Assembly (NCBI GenBank): GCA_036380835.1
Contig: DASVDZ010000095.1
Span: 71,310 to 135,309 of the forward strand
DNA: 64,000 nt
DNA from: DASQJL01 sp036380835
Lineage (GTDB): Bacteria; Eisenbacteria; RBG-16-71-46; SZUA-252
Direction of reading: 5' to 3'
In this document: positions 43,998 through 53,206 of the stretch, in pieces
Layout: each line of letters opens with the position of its first letter
Position numbering within the stretch: position 1 is the first letter of the stretch
The notes under the pieces: model-generated
The model's input: only the letters and a program-made list of their open reading frames with translations
The model's database searches: none
Told to the model about the DNA's origin: nothing
Made by a program: the position numbers and the translations under genes

Positions 43998-46935
43998 TCA
44001 CCTCCAGGTTGGGATCCGGCGGGCCCGGGTTCGCCTCGTCCACCGGGACGGGCCGCCAGAACGCCGACTCCTCGAGCGCCTCGAGGGGCGTGAGGAGCGT
44101 GGCGCCGCGCTCCACCCACATCGCCTCACGGGCGACGCGGAGCAGGCGCGGATCGAACTCGAACGACGGCAGGAGGCTCTTGAACAAGAGATCCGGCCGC
44201 AGGTATCCGGGCGCCAGGAGACGCGACGAGAGCCGGACGCCGAGGGTATCCTCCTCGGCGAGGAGCGCGAGCTCCGCGACGGCGGGGCGCACGTTCACCG
44301 TGCGTCCCTTCTGTCCGTGGCTCGGCTTGATCACGAGCCATTCCGTGCTTCCGCGGAACGAGGCGACGCTTCCTTCCAGCTCCTGGCGTACGCGATGCAG
44401 ATCCTCCCCGCGCGACACGCGGTCCATCAGGTACGGGGTCAACGCGACCGTGAACTCCGCCCGGGCGATCGACGCCATCAGCGAATCCGACGTCTTGACG
44501 AACGGCCGCCCCTCGAGGATGCGGTATCCCTCGGGCAGCACGTCGTTCATCGCCGCGATCGTGCTCCACGGGCACCCTTCCGAAAGCTCCAGGTCGAAGT
44601 ACTCCGCCCGGCTCGTCGCGCCGAGCGGCAGCGGCGGGCCGTACGCGATCTTCGCGTGGCGGTTGAATCCCTGGGAATAGGCGATCGGCACCTTGGTCAC
44701 GCGGATCGCCCGGTCGAAGATGCGGACGAGGTCGAGATGTGAGGTGAACCGGGCCATCCCCTGCTTCTCGAAGGCCACGCGATAGCGGGTCGCCGCCGCT
44801 CCCTTGCCCGCGACCGGCCAGGCGCGACGGCGCCGGCCGTAACGCAGGTCGGCCCCATTCCCGTTCCCGGACGCGCCGTTTCCGTTCCCGCCTGGGCCCC
44901 CTCCGTTCGTGGCGGCGCCTTGGCCGTTCGCCGCGGCCCGCTGGCTCACCGCTTCGGGCGGCGGCGCGGTCGGCGGTAGAGGCGCCGCGCGCAGCTCCTC
45001 GATGCGCGCCTCGATGTCCCGCGTCGTCACGTCCGCCGGCACGGCGAAGTCGAGCGACGCCGGCGTCGCGCCCTGGCCCGGCGCGAGCTGGAGCGACAGC
45101 CGCCGCCCCTCGCGCGCCTTCGGCGTGAAGCAGGGGGCGCCGCAGCGGTAGCACGCGTGGTCCCGGCAGTCGGGCGTCAGGGCCGCGGCGTACGCCTTGG
45201 CGCGCTCGTCGATCAGGAATTTCTTCACGACCGGCGTCCGGATGTGGTCCCACGGAAGGGGCTCCGCGAGATCGCGCGGGCGAAGATAGACGGAGGCGTC
45301 CATGCCGACCCGCTCGAACGCGCGCATCCAGAGATCGAAGTCGAAGCACTCCGACCAGCCGTCGAAGCGGGCGCCGAGCCGCCAGGCGGCCTCGAGCGCG
45401 TCCGCCGTCCGCACGTCGCCGCGGGCGAACACGCCCTCGAGGAACGCGGTCTTCGGATCGCGCCACTTGAGGCGGACGTTCCCCATCCCGCGGAACCCCG
45501 TCTTCAGGCGATCGATCTTCCGCCAGAGGGTCTCCATGTCGTCCTGGATCTCCCACTGGAATGGCGTGTGCGGCTTGGGCACGTGCGGCGAGATGCCGAC
45601 GTTGAAGTGCATCCGCTTGTTCCCGCCCTTCACCCAGCCCTGCGACTTTCGGAGGAGGTCGGCGATGCCGTCGACGTCCGCGTCGGTCTCGGTCGGAAGT
45701 CCGATCATGAAGTAGTACTTGATGCCGCCCCACCCCTGGTCGCGGGCGAGCTTCACCGAGTACTCGAGCTCGGCCTCGTCGATCCCCTTGTTGATCACGT
45801 CGCGCATCCGCTGCGTGCCCGCCTCCGGAGCGAACGTGATGCTCCCCTTCCGGCCCTGGCCGATCTTGTCGGCGACCGACGGCGCGAGCGTGCCGACGCG
45901 GGTCGAAGGAAGCGAGACCGAGACCCCCAGCTCGTTCGTGAACCGGTCGAGCTCGTGCAGCACGACCGGGAGTTGCTTGTAGTCGGTGGTCGAGAGCGAA
46001 AGGAGCGACACCTCGTCCCACCCGGCGTGGACGATGCCGCACTGCACCTCGCTCGTCACCTGGTCGGCGCGCTTCTCGCGGAGCGGCCGGTTCATGTAGC
46101 CGGCGAGGCAGAAGCGGCAGCCACGCGTGCAGCCGCGCATCACCTCGACGCCCAGCCGGTCGTGCGTGATCTCGGTGGGAGAGAGGAGCGGCTTCTCCGG
46201 CCACCAGTCGGGCCGAAGCGAGTCGACCCACCGGAACCGCGGCCGCGCGATCGGCGTTCCCGGCTTGGGCTCGCGCGACACGAACCCCCACGGGTTCACG
46301 ACCTCGGCGAAGAGCGACGGCACGTAGACGCCCTCGAGCGCCGCCAGGCGCCGGAGCACCTCCGCGCGCGGCATGCGCGTCTTCCGGCGCTCGGCCAGGA
46401 GGTCGCAGAACTCCTGGATCACTTCCTCGCCGTCGCCGACCACGAACGCGTCGAGGAAGGGAGCGATCGGCTCGGGGTTCACGGTGCAGAGGCCCCCGGC
46501 GATCAGGATCGGATCCTCGTCGCGGCGATCCGCCGAGCGGAGCGGGATCCCGGCCAGGTCGATCATGGTGAGGACGTTCGTGTAGGCGAGCTCGTACTGG
46601 AGCGAGAATCCGATCAGATCGAACTCGCGGGCGGGCGTTCGCGACTCGAGCGAATAGAGCGGGATCCCTTCCGCGCGCATCAGCCGCTCCATGTCCCCCC
46701 ACGGCGTGAAGCAGAGCTCCGCGACCGCGTCGGGCCGCTGGTTCACGACGTGGTAGAGGATCTTGAGCCCGAGGTACGACATCCCGATCTCGTAGAGGTC
46801 GGGGAAGCAGAGGAGCGCGCGAACGTCGGCCTTCGCGGGGTCCTTGCGGACGGCATGGAGGAAGCTGCCCGTGTACCGACTCGGCTTGGTGACGATCGGC
46901 AGGTAGGCTTCGTCCAGCAGTCGCAGCTTCTCCAT
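43975..46935 (-). CDS. Radical SAM protein fused to DUF2344 domain
   Basis: A 986-residue fusion. The N-terminal part (about 1-660) is a TIGR03960-type radical SAM protein with a B12-binding-like start (ALLCFPDLYEIGMSYLGLKIL) and cluster motif EVMRGCTRGCRFCLAGY. A Gly/Asn-rich linker follows (about 666-696). The C-terminal part is the TIGR03936/DUF2344 domain (RYRVAFEKQGMARFTSHLDLVRIFDRAIR, GFNRHAKIAYGPPLPLG). The pair is often fused and placed before rng and rplU-rpmA, suggesting a tRNA or rRNA modification role; the exact reaction is unknown. A 102-bp gap upstream should hold its promoter. Confidence 0.9.
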   Translation of the reverse strand: MEKLRLLDEAYLPIVTKPSRYTGSFLHAVRKDPAKADVRALLCFPDLYEIGMSYLGLKILYHVVNQRPDAVAELCFTPWGDMERLMRAEGIPLYSLESRTPAREFDLIGFSLQYELAYTNVLTMIDLAGIPLRSADRRDEDPILIAGGLCTVNPEPIAPFLDAFVVGDGEEVIQEFCDLLAERRKTRMPRAEVLRRLAALEGVYVPSLFAEVVNPWGFVSREPKPGTPIARPRFRWVDSLRPDWWPEKPLLSPTEITHDRLGVEVMRGCTRGCRFCLAGYMNRPLREKRADQVTSEVQCGIVHAGWDEVSLLSLSTTDYKQLPVVLHELDRFTNELGVSVSLPSTRVGTLAPSVADKIGQGRKGSITFAPEAGTQRMRDVINKGIDEAELEYSVKLARDQGWGGIKYYFMIGLPTETDADVDGIADLLRKSQGWVKGGNKRMHFNVGISPHVPKPHTPFQWEIQDDMETLWRKIDRLKTGFRGMGNVRLKWRDPKTAFLEGVFARGDVRTADALEAAWRLGARFDGWSECFDFDLWMRAFERVGMDASVYLRPRDLAEPLPWDHIRTPVVKKFLIDERAKAYAAALTPDCRDHACYRCGAPCFTPKAREGRRLSLQLAPGQGATPASLDFAVPADVTTRDIEARIEELRAAPLPPTAPPPEAVSQRAAANGQGAATNGGGPGGNGNGASGNGNGADLRYGRRRRAWPVAGKGAAATRYRVAFEKQGMARFTSHLDLVRIFDRAIRVTKVPIAYSQGFNRHAKIAYGPPLPLGATSRAEYFDLELSEGCPWSTIAAMNDVLPEGYRILEGRPFVKTSDSLMASIARAEFTVALTPYLMDRVSRGEDLHRVRQELEGSVASFRGSTEWLVIKPSHGQKGRTVNVRPAVAELALLAEEDTLGVRLSSRLLAPGYLRPDLLFKSLLPSFEFDPRLLRVAREAMWVERGATLLTPLEALEESAFWRPVPVDEANPGPPDPNLEVNAPRDHH

Positions 46936-47037
46936 CGTTCCCCCCGAGGACAGAGGTCCCCGTAACTCGCTATGGAATATCGGTTTACGGCCAGCCCGTG
47001 ACGGGCCCGGCCATTCGTCGCCAAGTCTTGGAATCTA

Positions 47038-47847
47038 TCACAGCGCCGGGGGCGTCGCAACCTCCACGTGGAGCGGGATTTCGGGCCCGTCGGGAAGCCC
47101 TCCGTGGGCCGCGGCGAGCGAGAGGATCCACGACGGCGCCGCAGTATCCAGGGCGGCCGCCGCCTCGAGGAGTGTGCTGCCTGTCGTGGCCACGTCGTCG
47201 ATCAAGAGGACCGGGCGCCCCGCCAGGAGCGGGACCGCCTCGGGCCGGACGCGAAACGCACCGCGGACGTTCGCGAGGCGGCCGTCGCGCCCGAGCCGCG
47301 CCTGCGGCGGATGGTCGCGCACGCGCTCGAGCGCGTCGGCCACCGGGATGCCGCGCGACCGCCCCACCGAGGTCGCGAGGAGCCGCGCCTGGTCGAACCC
47401 GCGCCACGCGAGGCGCTCGCGGTGGAGCGGGACGGGGACGATCACGGATTCGCGGCGCAGCGATTCGAAGCCGGGCGGCTCGGGCAGCAGGGCGGCGATC
47501 CACCGATGGAGCGACCGGCCGCCCTCGTACTTGTACGCGTGGACGATCCGATCGAGCGGCGCCTCGTAGCGCGGCCCCGCGAGGAGGAGCCGGTCCGCGC
47601 CGTGCCGGGGGCAGACGCCGGCGAGCCGGGTCGGCGCCGAAGCGGCGCCTTCCCCGGCCCCGGCCATGCAACGAAGGCATGCCGCGACCCCGGTCCGCCC
47701 CACGGCCGCGTCGCACGCGGCGCAGACCGCGTGCCGGCGGGGCGGCACCGCGCCGCATCCGGGGCAGCTCGCGCCGGACCACGCGTCCCAGAGATCGATC
47801 CAGAGGTCGCGCGCCGCGCGCGCCACCCGAGCCCCCGCCCGTCCCAT
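47038..47847 (-). CDS. comF: ComF-family phosphoribosyltransferase-like protein
   Basis: A 269-residue protein. N-terminal zinc-finger-like cysteines (CPGCGAVPPRRHAVCAACD, CLRC) precede a PRTase domain with YEAPLDRIVHAYKYEGGRSL, VPVPLHRERLAWRGFDQARLLA and the PRPP loop VLLIDDVATTGSTLLEA. ComF proteins help DNA uptake in naturally competent bacteria but are also common elsewhere. It is the last gene after aroE; its own stop is followed by a 102-bp gap. Confidence 0.9.
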   Translation of the reverse strand: MGRAGARVARAARDLWIDLWDAWSGASCPGCGAVPPRRHAVCAACDAAVGRTGVAACLRCMAGAGEGAASAPTRLAGVCPRHGADRLLLAGPRYEAPLDRIVHAYKYEGGRSLHRWIAALLPEPPGFESLRRESVIVPVPLHRERLAWRGFDQARLLATSVGRSRGIPVADALERVRDHPPQARLGRDGRLANVRGAFRVRPEAVPLLAGRPVLLIDDVATTGSTLLEAAAALDTAAPSWILSLAAAHGGLPDGPEIPLHVEVATPPAL

Positions 47848-47857
47848 CTCCCCTCCC

Positions 47858-48700
47858 CTACAGCCCGACCGCGGCCCTCATCGCGGCGATCGGCGCCTCG
47901 GTTCCGTTCCAGTACTCGAACGAGGCCGCCCCCTGGTGCACCAGGAGCCCCAGCCCGTCGATCGCGCGCCGCCCCTCGCGCTCCGCGTGCGCGAGGACCG
48001 CCGCGGCGCGCGCCCCATAGTTGAGGTCGAGGACGGGCGCCGACGCCGAGAGCCCGCGCCAGAGCCGCTCCTCGGGCGGCTCCACCCGCTCCACCGACAC
48101 CGCCCGAACGAGGAGATCCCACGCGCCTCCCGCTCCGGGCGGCTCCGCGAGCGATCCCGCGTCGAGCCGGGCACCCGCGGGCATCGCGGCGTGGAGCCAC
48201 GCCGCCAGGGCCCGCGCCCGCGCGGCGGTGCGGCTCACGACGTCGAGCGACGCGACCCCCCGTCGCGCGAGCGCCGGCGCGACGCTCCGCGCCGCGCCCC
48301 CAGCGCCGAAGAGGAGGGCCCGCCGCCCCCTCGGGTCGATGCCCAGCTCGTCCAGCCACGCGTCGAATCCGATCCCGTCGGTCGCGTGCCCCTCCCAGCC
48401 GTCCGCGCTCCAGCGGAGCGTGTTCGCGGCGCCGGCGTCGCGCGCGTCGCGGGAGGCGCGGACGAGCCGCGCGAACGCCGCCTCCTTGTGCGGCAGCGTG
48501 ACGTTCAGGCCCGCGACGCCGGCGGCGTGGAGCCCCTCGAGCGCCCGATCGAGCCGGTCGGGGGGCACGTCGAGCGCGACGTAGACGGCGTTCCTTCCCG
48601 CGGCGTCGAGCGCCGCGTTCTGCATTCGGGGCGAGAGCGAGTGGGCGACGGGGTGCCCGACGACGGCGTAGACGCGCGTCGAGCCTTCTACGGAACGCAC
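47858..48700 (-). CDS. aroE: Shikimate dehydrogenase
   Basis: A 280-residue enzyme that reduces 3-dehydroshikimate to shikimate. It has VVGHPVAHSLSPRMQNAAL, the catalytic Lys in LNVTLPHKEAAF, Asp in ATDGIGFDAW, the NADP loop LLFGAGGAARSVA and the end GLGLLVHQGAASFEYW. An unusual point is LLVRAVSVERV where most relatives have a (N)(A/T)(T/S)xxG motif. GTG 48700 lies 4 bp after the lgt stop and is preferred over an earlier start at 48760 that would overlap lgt by 56 bp. Confidence 0.88.
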   Translation of the reverse strand: MRSVEGSTRVYAVVGHPVAHSLSPRMQNAALDAAGRNAVYVALDVPPDRLDRALEGLHAAGVAGLNVTLPHKEAAFARLVRASRDARDAGAANTLRWSADGWEGHATDGIGFDAWLDELGIDPRGRRALLFGAGGAARSVAPALARRGVASLDVVSRTAARARALAAWLHAAMPAGARLDAGSLAEPPGAGGAWDLLVRAVSVERVEPPEERLWRGLSASAPVLDLNYGARAAAVLAHAEREGRRAIDGLGLLVHQGAASFEYWNGTEAPIAAMRAAVGL

Positions 48701-48704
48701 GGCC

Positions 48705-49619
48705 TCAGGCGCGCGGTTCCGAGCGGATTCGATCGCCGGCGCGGGCCTCCGGGGCATCATCCGACGGCGCGGGGATCCCGTCCTGGGGCGCGGCCGCGCC
48801 GGAGGCGTCCGCTCCGACGACGGCCGCCGCCTCCACCGGGACGGCGGGACGGCGCGCGAGGACGCGCAGCATCACGATCGACACCGCGATGAGCCCCACG
48901 CTCACCGCCTGGTTCACGTTGAACGTGAGGCCCCCGATCCGCCCGAGCGTCGAGGCGTCGTCGTAGTACCGAGTGAAGTCGATGGCGAAGCGGAGCCCGG
49001 CGTCGATCGCGACGTACGTCCAGAAGAGCGCGCCGTCGAACCGCGGCTTCCGGTCGAGCGCGAGGAGGAGGAGGAAGAGTCCGAGGCCGGCCGCGACCAT
49101 GTAGAGCTGCGACGGCTGGAGCGCCTCTCCGGGGAAGACGGCGGTCGAATAGGACGACGCGGGAAAGCGGATCCCCCACGGCGCGTGCGTCGGGAGGCCG
49201 AAGCAGCATCCGTTCAGGAAGCAGCCGATCCGCCCGATCCCGACGCCGATGGCCATGCCGGGTGCGGCGGCGTCGGCCACCCGCCAGACGGGCATCCCCG
49301 CCCGCCTCACGTACGCGATCCCGCCCACGATCGCCAGGATGTAGCCGCCGTAGATCATCAGGCCGCCTTCCCAGAGCTTCACGATCGCGAGCGGATCGGC
49401 CTTGTAGTCGTCCCAGTGGGTGACCACGAAGAACGCGCGCCCGCCGATGATCGCGAGCACGAGGAGCCAGAGGGAGAGGGTGCTCAACCGGTCCTCGGAG
49501 AGGCCGCGCGCCCGGCCGCGCGCGAGGAAGACCTGGATGGCGACGAGGAACGCGATCGCGAGCATGAGCCCGTAGCTGTGGATCGCGAAGCGGCCGAATT
49601 GGAGCAGGGTCGGATGCAC
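48705..49619 (-). CDS. lgt: Prolipoprotein diacylglyceryl transferase
   Basis: A 304-residue membrane enzyme that lipidates prolipoprotein Cys. About seven hydrophobic segments; the signature is GVGIGRIGCFLNGCCFGLPT, where E. coli has GRIGNFINGELWG. LWEGGLMIYGGYI holds the loop that usually contains the HGG motif. The C-terminal 40 residues are an Ala/acidic tail of no clear role. Its substrates in this window would include the BamD-like and haem lipoproteins. It lies between rodA and aroE. Confidence 0.93.
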   Translation of the reverse strand: MHPTLLQFGRFAIHSYGLMLAIAFLVAIQVFLARGRARGLSEDRLSTLSLWLLVLAIIGGRAFFVVTHWDDYKADPLAIVKLWEGGLMIYGGYILAIVGGIAYVRRAGMPVWRVADAAAPGMAIGVGIGRIGCFLNGCCFGLPTHAPWGIRFPASSYSTAVFPGEALQPSQLYMVAAGLGLFLLLLALDRKPRFDGALFWTYVAIDAGLRFAIDFTRYYDDASTLGRIGGLTFNVNQAVSVGLIAVSIVMLRVLARRPAVPVEAAAVVGADASGAAAPQDGIPAPSDDAPEARAGDRIRSEPRA

Positions 49620-49632
49620 GGACGATCCCCCG

Positions 49633-50862
49633 TCAGTACTCGCGCCAGCGCATGGCGACGTTCTGGATGAGCCCGACCTGGAGGAAGCTGGTGAGCAAGG
49701 AGGTTCCCCCGTAGCTCAGGAGTGGCAACGGCAGGCCCGTGACGGGGGCGAGACCGACCGTCATGCAGACGTTCACGAGGACATGGTACAGGAAGATGGA
49801 CGTCAATCCAATGGCCAGGAGCCCGGCGAAGCGGTTCCGCGCCCGGTGCGCCACCTGGATGCCCCGGACGATCAGGACGAGGTAGAGGATCGTGACCAGC
49901 GCCGATCCGAAGAACCCGGTCTCCTCCCCCACCACCGAGAAGATGAAGTCGGTGTGCTGCTCCGGGAGGAACTCGAGGCCCTTCTGCGTCCCGTGGAGGA
50001 ACCCCTTCCCCAGCACCTGCCCCGACCCGATCGCGATCTTCGACTGGATGATCTGGTATCCCGCGCCGTAGGAGTCGGCGGCGGGATCGAGGAACGTCGC
50101 GATGCGCTGCCGCTGGTAGGGCTGCAGGTGGTTCCAGACCTGCGGCGTCACGATGCCGACCGCCAGGTTCACGGACACCACCACCAGGATCGGCACGAGC
50201 CGCAGCCGCGAGCGATAGAGGACGACCGCGAGCACGGCGGCGAAGACGATCCACGCGGGCAGGAAGAACGACGCCGCCACGTTGATGACGGGGGTCACCA
50301 GCAGGAAGAGGTAGAGCATCGGGAGGCCGGCCCAGTAGAGCATCGTGATGAGGATCGTCAGGAACGTGACCGATGTCCCGAGGTCGGGCTGCTTGAGCAC
50401 GAGCAGGAACGGCACGAACACGAAGAGGCAGGGCCGGACCAGCGATCGGATCTGGGTCAGGTCGAGCCTCCGCTCCGAGAGGAAGTTCGCGAGGAGGATG
50501 ACCGTCGCGATCTTGGCCAGCTCCGAGGGCTGGAACTTGAGCGGCCCCCAGCCGAGCCACCGCTGCGCGCCGAGCCCGACGTGACCGATGAAGAGCGTGA
50601 GCACGAGCAGGGCGAGCCCCACGAAGTAGAGGAGCCAGGCCGTCCTGCCCGAGTAGACGCGGTACGGCACCGCGGCCGCGAGCGCGCCGCCTAAGAGCGC
50701 GATCGCGAGCCAGAGGAACTGCTTCAGGTAGAGGCCGTGCTCGGTCGCGGCCGACGGCATGGACGTGGCGCTGTAGACGAACGCGATGCCGATGAGCGCG
50801 AGGAGCACCGTCGCCCAGAGCAGCGGGCGGTCGATGTCCTCGCTCAGGCGCGCGCCGAGCAC
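49633..50862 (-). CDS. rodA: Rod-shape peptidoglycan glycosyltransferase RodA
   Basis: A 409-residue SEDS-family membrane protein with about ten helices. Features: WGPLKFQPSELAKIATVILLA, the conserved Asp in LKQPDLGTSVTF, EQHTDFIFSVVGEETGFFGS and PVTGLPLPLLSYGGTSLLTS. SEDS proteins polymerise lipid II with a partner class B PBP; here PBP2 (mrdA) ends one base before rodA starts, so it is RodA rather than FtsW. Confidence 0.95.
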   Translation of the reverse strand: MLGARLSEDIDRPLLWATVLLALIGIAFVYSATSMPSAATEHGLYLKQFLWLAIALLGGALAAAVPYRVYSGRTAWLLYFVGLALLVLTLFIGHVGLGAQRWLGWGPLKFQPSELAKIATVILLANFLSERRLDLTQIRSLVRPCLFVFVPFLLVLKQPDLGTSVTFLTILITMLYWAGLPMLYLFLLVTPVINVAASFFLPAWIVFAAVLAVVLYRSRLRLVPILVVVSVNLAVGIVTPQVWNHLQPYQRQRIATFLDPAADSYGAGYQIIQSKIAIGSGQVLGKGFLHGTQKGLEFLPEQHTDFIFSVVGEETGFFGSALVTILYLVLIVRGIQVAHRARNRFAGLLAIGLTSIFLYHVLVNVCMTVGLAPVTGLPLPLLSYGGTSLLTSFLQVGLIQNVAMRWREY

Positions 50863-50863
50863 G

Positions 50864-52708
50864 TCAGCGGCTCGCGAGCACGCGGAGGCTTTCCGCCGCC
50901 GCCGGGTGGAAGTAGGCCTGCAGGACCTTCTGGGCGATGGGGGCGGCCTCGGTCCCGCCGTGCCCCGCGTTCTCGACGAGCACCGCGATCGCGATGCGCG
51001 GCGCCTCGGCCGGCGCGAAGCCGATGAAGAGCGCGTGGTCGTTCCCGTGGGGGTTCTGCGCGGTCCCCGTCTTCCCCGCGACGCGGATCGAATCGACCTT
51101 GGCGGCGCCGCCGGTCCCGTGGGGGTCGTAGACCACCGCCTCCATCGCCGCCCGCACCGAGCCCGCGATCCGGGGCGGGATGTCGAGGCGCGTCTCGACC
51201 GTGTCGCGGAGGGCCGGAATCCCGGCGACCGGCCGGCCGTTCTCCTCGATCGACCGGAGCACGTGCGGGCGGACGAGCGTGCCGCCGTTCGCGATCAGCG
51301 CGGTGATCTGCGCGAGCTTCACGGGCGTGAGCGAGGTTTCGCCCTGACCGATCGCGAGATTCAGGATGAGCCCGCGGCTCCAGCGGCCGGCGCCATAGTG
51401 CCGGTCGTACCACGACGCGTCGGGGAAGAGTCCCCGCCTCTCCTGGGGCAAGTCGATGCCCGAACGGTCGGAGACGCGGAGCTTCCCCATGAACGCGGCG
51501 AGCCGTTCCAGGCCGACCCGCAGGCCGAGCTGATAGAAGTAGACGTCGCACGACTGCGCGATCGCGTCCCGCATGGCGAGCGTTCCGTGCCCCCGCGGAT
51601 TCCAGCACTTGAACGCGCGCCGCCCGAACTGGAACGCCCCGTCGCACGTCTCGCGGAACGTCGTGCCGGGATCGATCGAACCCAGGAGGAGCCCCGCGAG
51701 CGCGACGAACGGCTTGATCGTCGAGCCGGGCGGATAGGCCGCCTGGATCGCCCGGTTGAAGAGGGGGTAGTTCCCCCCCTCGCTCAGCTGGGTCCACCGC
51801 TCCTGACTGATCCCCGTCGAGAATTCGTTGGGGTCGTAGTTCGGCTTGCTCGCGAGCGCGAGCACCTCTCCGGTCCGGCAGTCGAGCGCCACGACCGCGC
51901 CGCGGGCCCCGGGAGCGAACGCGTCCTCCGCCGCCCGCTGGAGGTCGGCGTCGATCGTGAGCGTCAGGCTCGCCCCCCGGACCGGCAGCACGGGTCGCTT
52001 GTCCCCGAGCAGCTCCGCCTTCCGTCCGAGCGCGTTCACCTCGACGAAGCGCTTCCCCGGCTGGCCCCTCAGATATCCCTCGTATTCCCGCTCCACCCCC
52101 ATCCGACCGATCAGGTCGCCGCGCAGGTAGTCGGCGTGGTCGGGCGTATCGATCTCCTTGTCCGAGACCTCGCCGACGTATCCGAGCAGATGGGATCCCA
52201 TCTCCCCGTACGGATAGCGCCGGAGCGGCTCTGACTCGACCTCCACGCCCGGGAGCTCGGCCGCGTGCTCGGAGACGAACGCGACCGACTTGAGATCCGC
52301 GTTCCGCTTGAGGCGGATCGGGACGAAGGACTGGCGCTTCTCCTTCCCGACCTTGTCGCGGAGCACGTCGGGATCGACGCCCAGGATCGCGCCGAGACGG
52401 GTCACGGTCGAGTCGAGCGTCTGGGGGCGCCCGGCGTAGGCCTTGTCGAAGGGATCGAGCGTCACCGTGAACGACGGGATGTTGTCGGCGAGCAGGCGGC
52501 CGTTCCGGTCGCGGATCTCTCCACGCGGCGCGGCCAGGATCTCCACGCGGATCCGGTTCTCCTCCGAGAGCTCGCGGTACTTCGGGCCCTGGAGGACCTG
52601 CATCGTGAAGAGGCGGAGCAGCACGAGCGCGAAGATCGCGATCACCACGGCCGTGAGGTTCCGCGCGCGGAAGCGGCCGCCGCCCAGGGATTCGGCGTCG
52701 AAGGCCAT
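50864..52708 (-). CDS. mrdA: Penicillin-binding protein 2
   Basis: A 614-residue transpeptidase of the elongasome. One N-terminal membrane helix (about 18-38), then the PBP dimerisation domain with ILAAPRGEIRDRNGRLLADN, then the transpeptidase domain: Ser329-x-x-Lys332 in YPPGSTIKPF, SCD in AQSCDVYFYQLGL (SxN-type motif with Asp), and the KTGT box in VAGKTGTAQNP. It works with RodA and MreBCD to build the side wall. It directly follows mreD. Confidence 0.95.
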   Translation of the reverse strand: MAFDAESLGGGRFRARNLTAVVIAIFALVLLRLFTMQVLQGPKYRELSEENRIRVEILAAPRGEIRDRNGRLLADNIPSFTVTLDPFDKAYAGRPQTLDSTVTRLGAILGVDPDVLRDKVGKEKRQSFVPIRLKRNADLKSVAFVSEHAAELPGVEVESEPLRRYPYGEMGSHLLGYVGEVSDKEIDTPDHADYLRGDLIGRMGVEREYEGYLRGQPGKRFVEVNALGRKAELLGDKRPVLPVRGASLTLTIDADLQRAAEDAFAPGARGAVVALDCRTGEVLALASKPNYDPNEFSTGISQERWTQLSEGGNYPLFNRAIQAAYPPGSTIKPFVALAGLLLGSIDPGTTFRETCDGAFQFGRRAFKCWNPRGHGTLAMRDAIAQSCDVYFYQLGLRVGLERLAAFMGKLRVSDRSGIDLPQERRGLFPDASWYDRHYGAGRWSRGLILNLAIGQGETSLTPVKLAQITALIANGGTLVRPHVLRSIEENGRPVAGIPALRDTVETRLDIPPRIAGSVRAAMEAVVYDPHGTGGAAKVDSIRVAGKTGTAQNPHGNDHALFIGFAPAEAPRIAIAVLVENAGHGGTEAAPIAQKVLQAYFHPAAAESLRVLASR

Positions 52709-52711
52709 CGG

Positions 52712-53206
52712 TCAGACCTCGTCCGCCAGGAACGAACGCCGCGAGAAGCGCTCGACCAGGAGGAGGAGCGCCAGCACGACGACCCCCGTGTAGAACGCGG
52801 AGGGGACCGCGACGCGCACCATCTGCTTGAGATAGAGAATCGGATCCCCCAACGACGTCACCGAGAAATAGATCAGATCGTGCGCCAGCATCGCGAGCGA
52901 GAAGAAGGCGAACCGGACGCCCACGTTGGAACGATGGACGCGGAACCCGGCCTTGGCGACGAGGAAGCCCACGACCGTCTTGCAGAGGGCGTTCAGCCCG
53001 AGGGGACCGGAGGCGTCCAGGTCCTGGATCAGGCCCACGCCGAAGCCGCCCAGGGCGCCGGCCACGGGGCCCCGCATCCACCCGAAATAAACCACGAAGG
53101 CGACGAGGAGGTCCGGCCGAATGCCGCCGATCTCGATCCGGTAGAGGAACGCCGCCTGGAGAACCAGCGCGATCAGGAGGACGAACGCGTCGCGGACCCC
53201 TTTCAC
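52712..53206 (-). CDS. mreD: Rod shape-determining protein MreD
   Basis: A 164-residue membrane protein with about five helices. GIRPDLLVAFVVYFGWMRGPVAGALGGFGVGLIQDLDASGPLGLNAL is typical MreD, including the conserved GLIQD. It starts with GTG 53206 in a 4-bp overlap with mreC (GTGA) and is followed 3 bp later by mrdA. It is part of the elongasome. Confidence 0.92.
   Translation of the reverse strand: MKGVRDAFVLLIALVLQAAFLYRIEIGGIRPDLLVAFVVYFGWMRGPVAGALGGFGVGLIQDLDASGPLGLNALCKTVVGFLVAKAGFRVHRSNVGVRFAFFSLAMLAHDLIYFSVTSLGDPILYLKQMVRVAVPSAFYTGVVVLALLLLVERFSRRSFLADEV

Noticed and set aside
46936..47037. A promoter or terminator in the gap between comF and the radical SAM gene
   Set aside because: GCCCGT-C-ACGGGC is a small palindrome and AT-rich bits (GATATT) occur, but no pair of boxes with good spacing stood out, so no feature is claimed.
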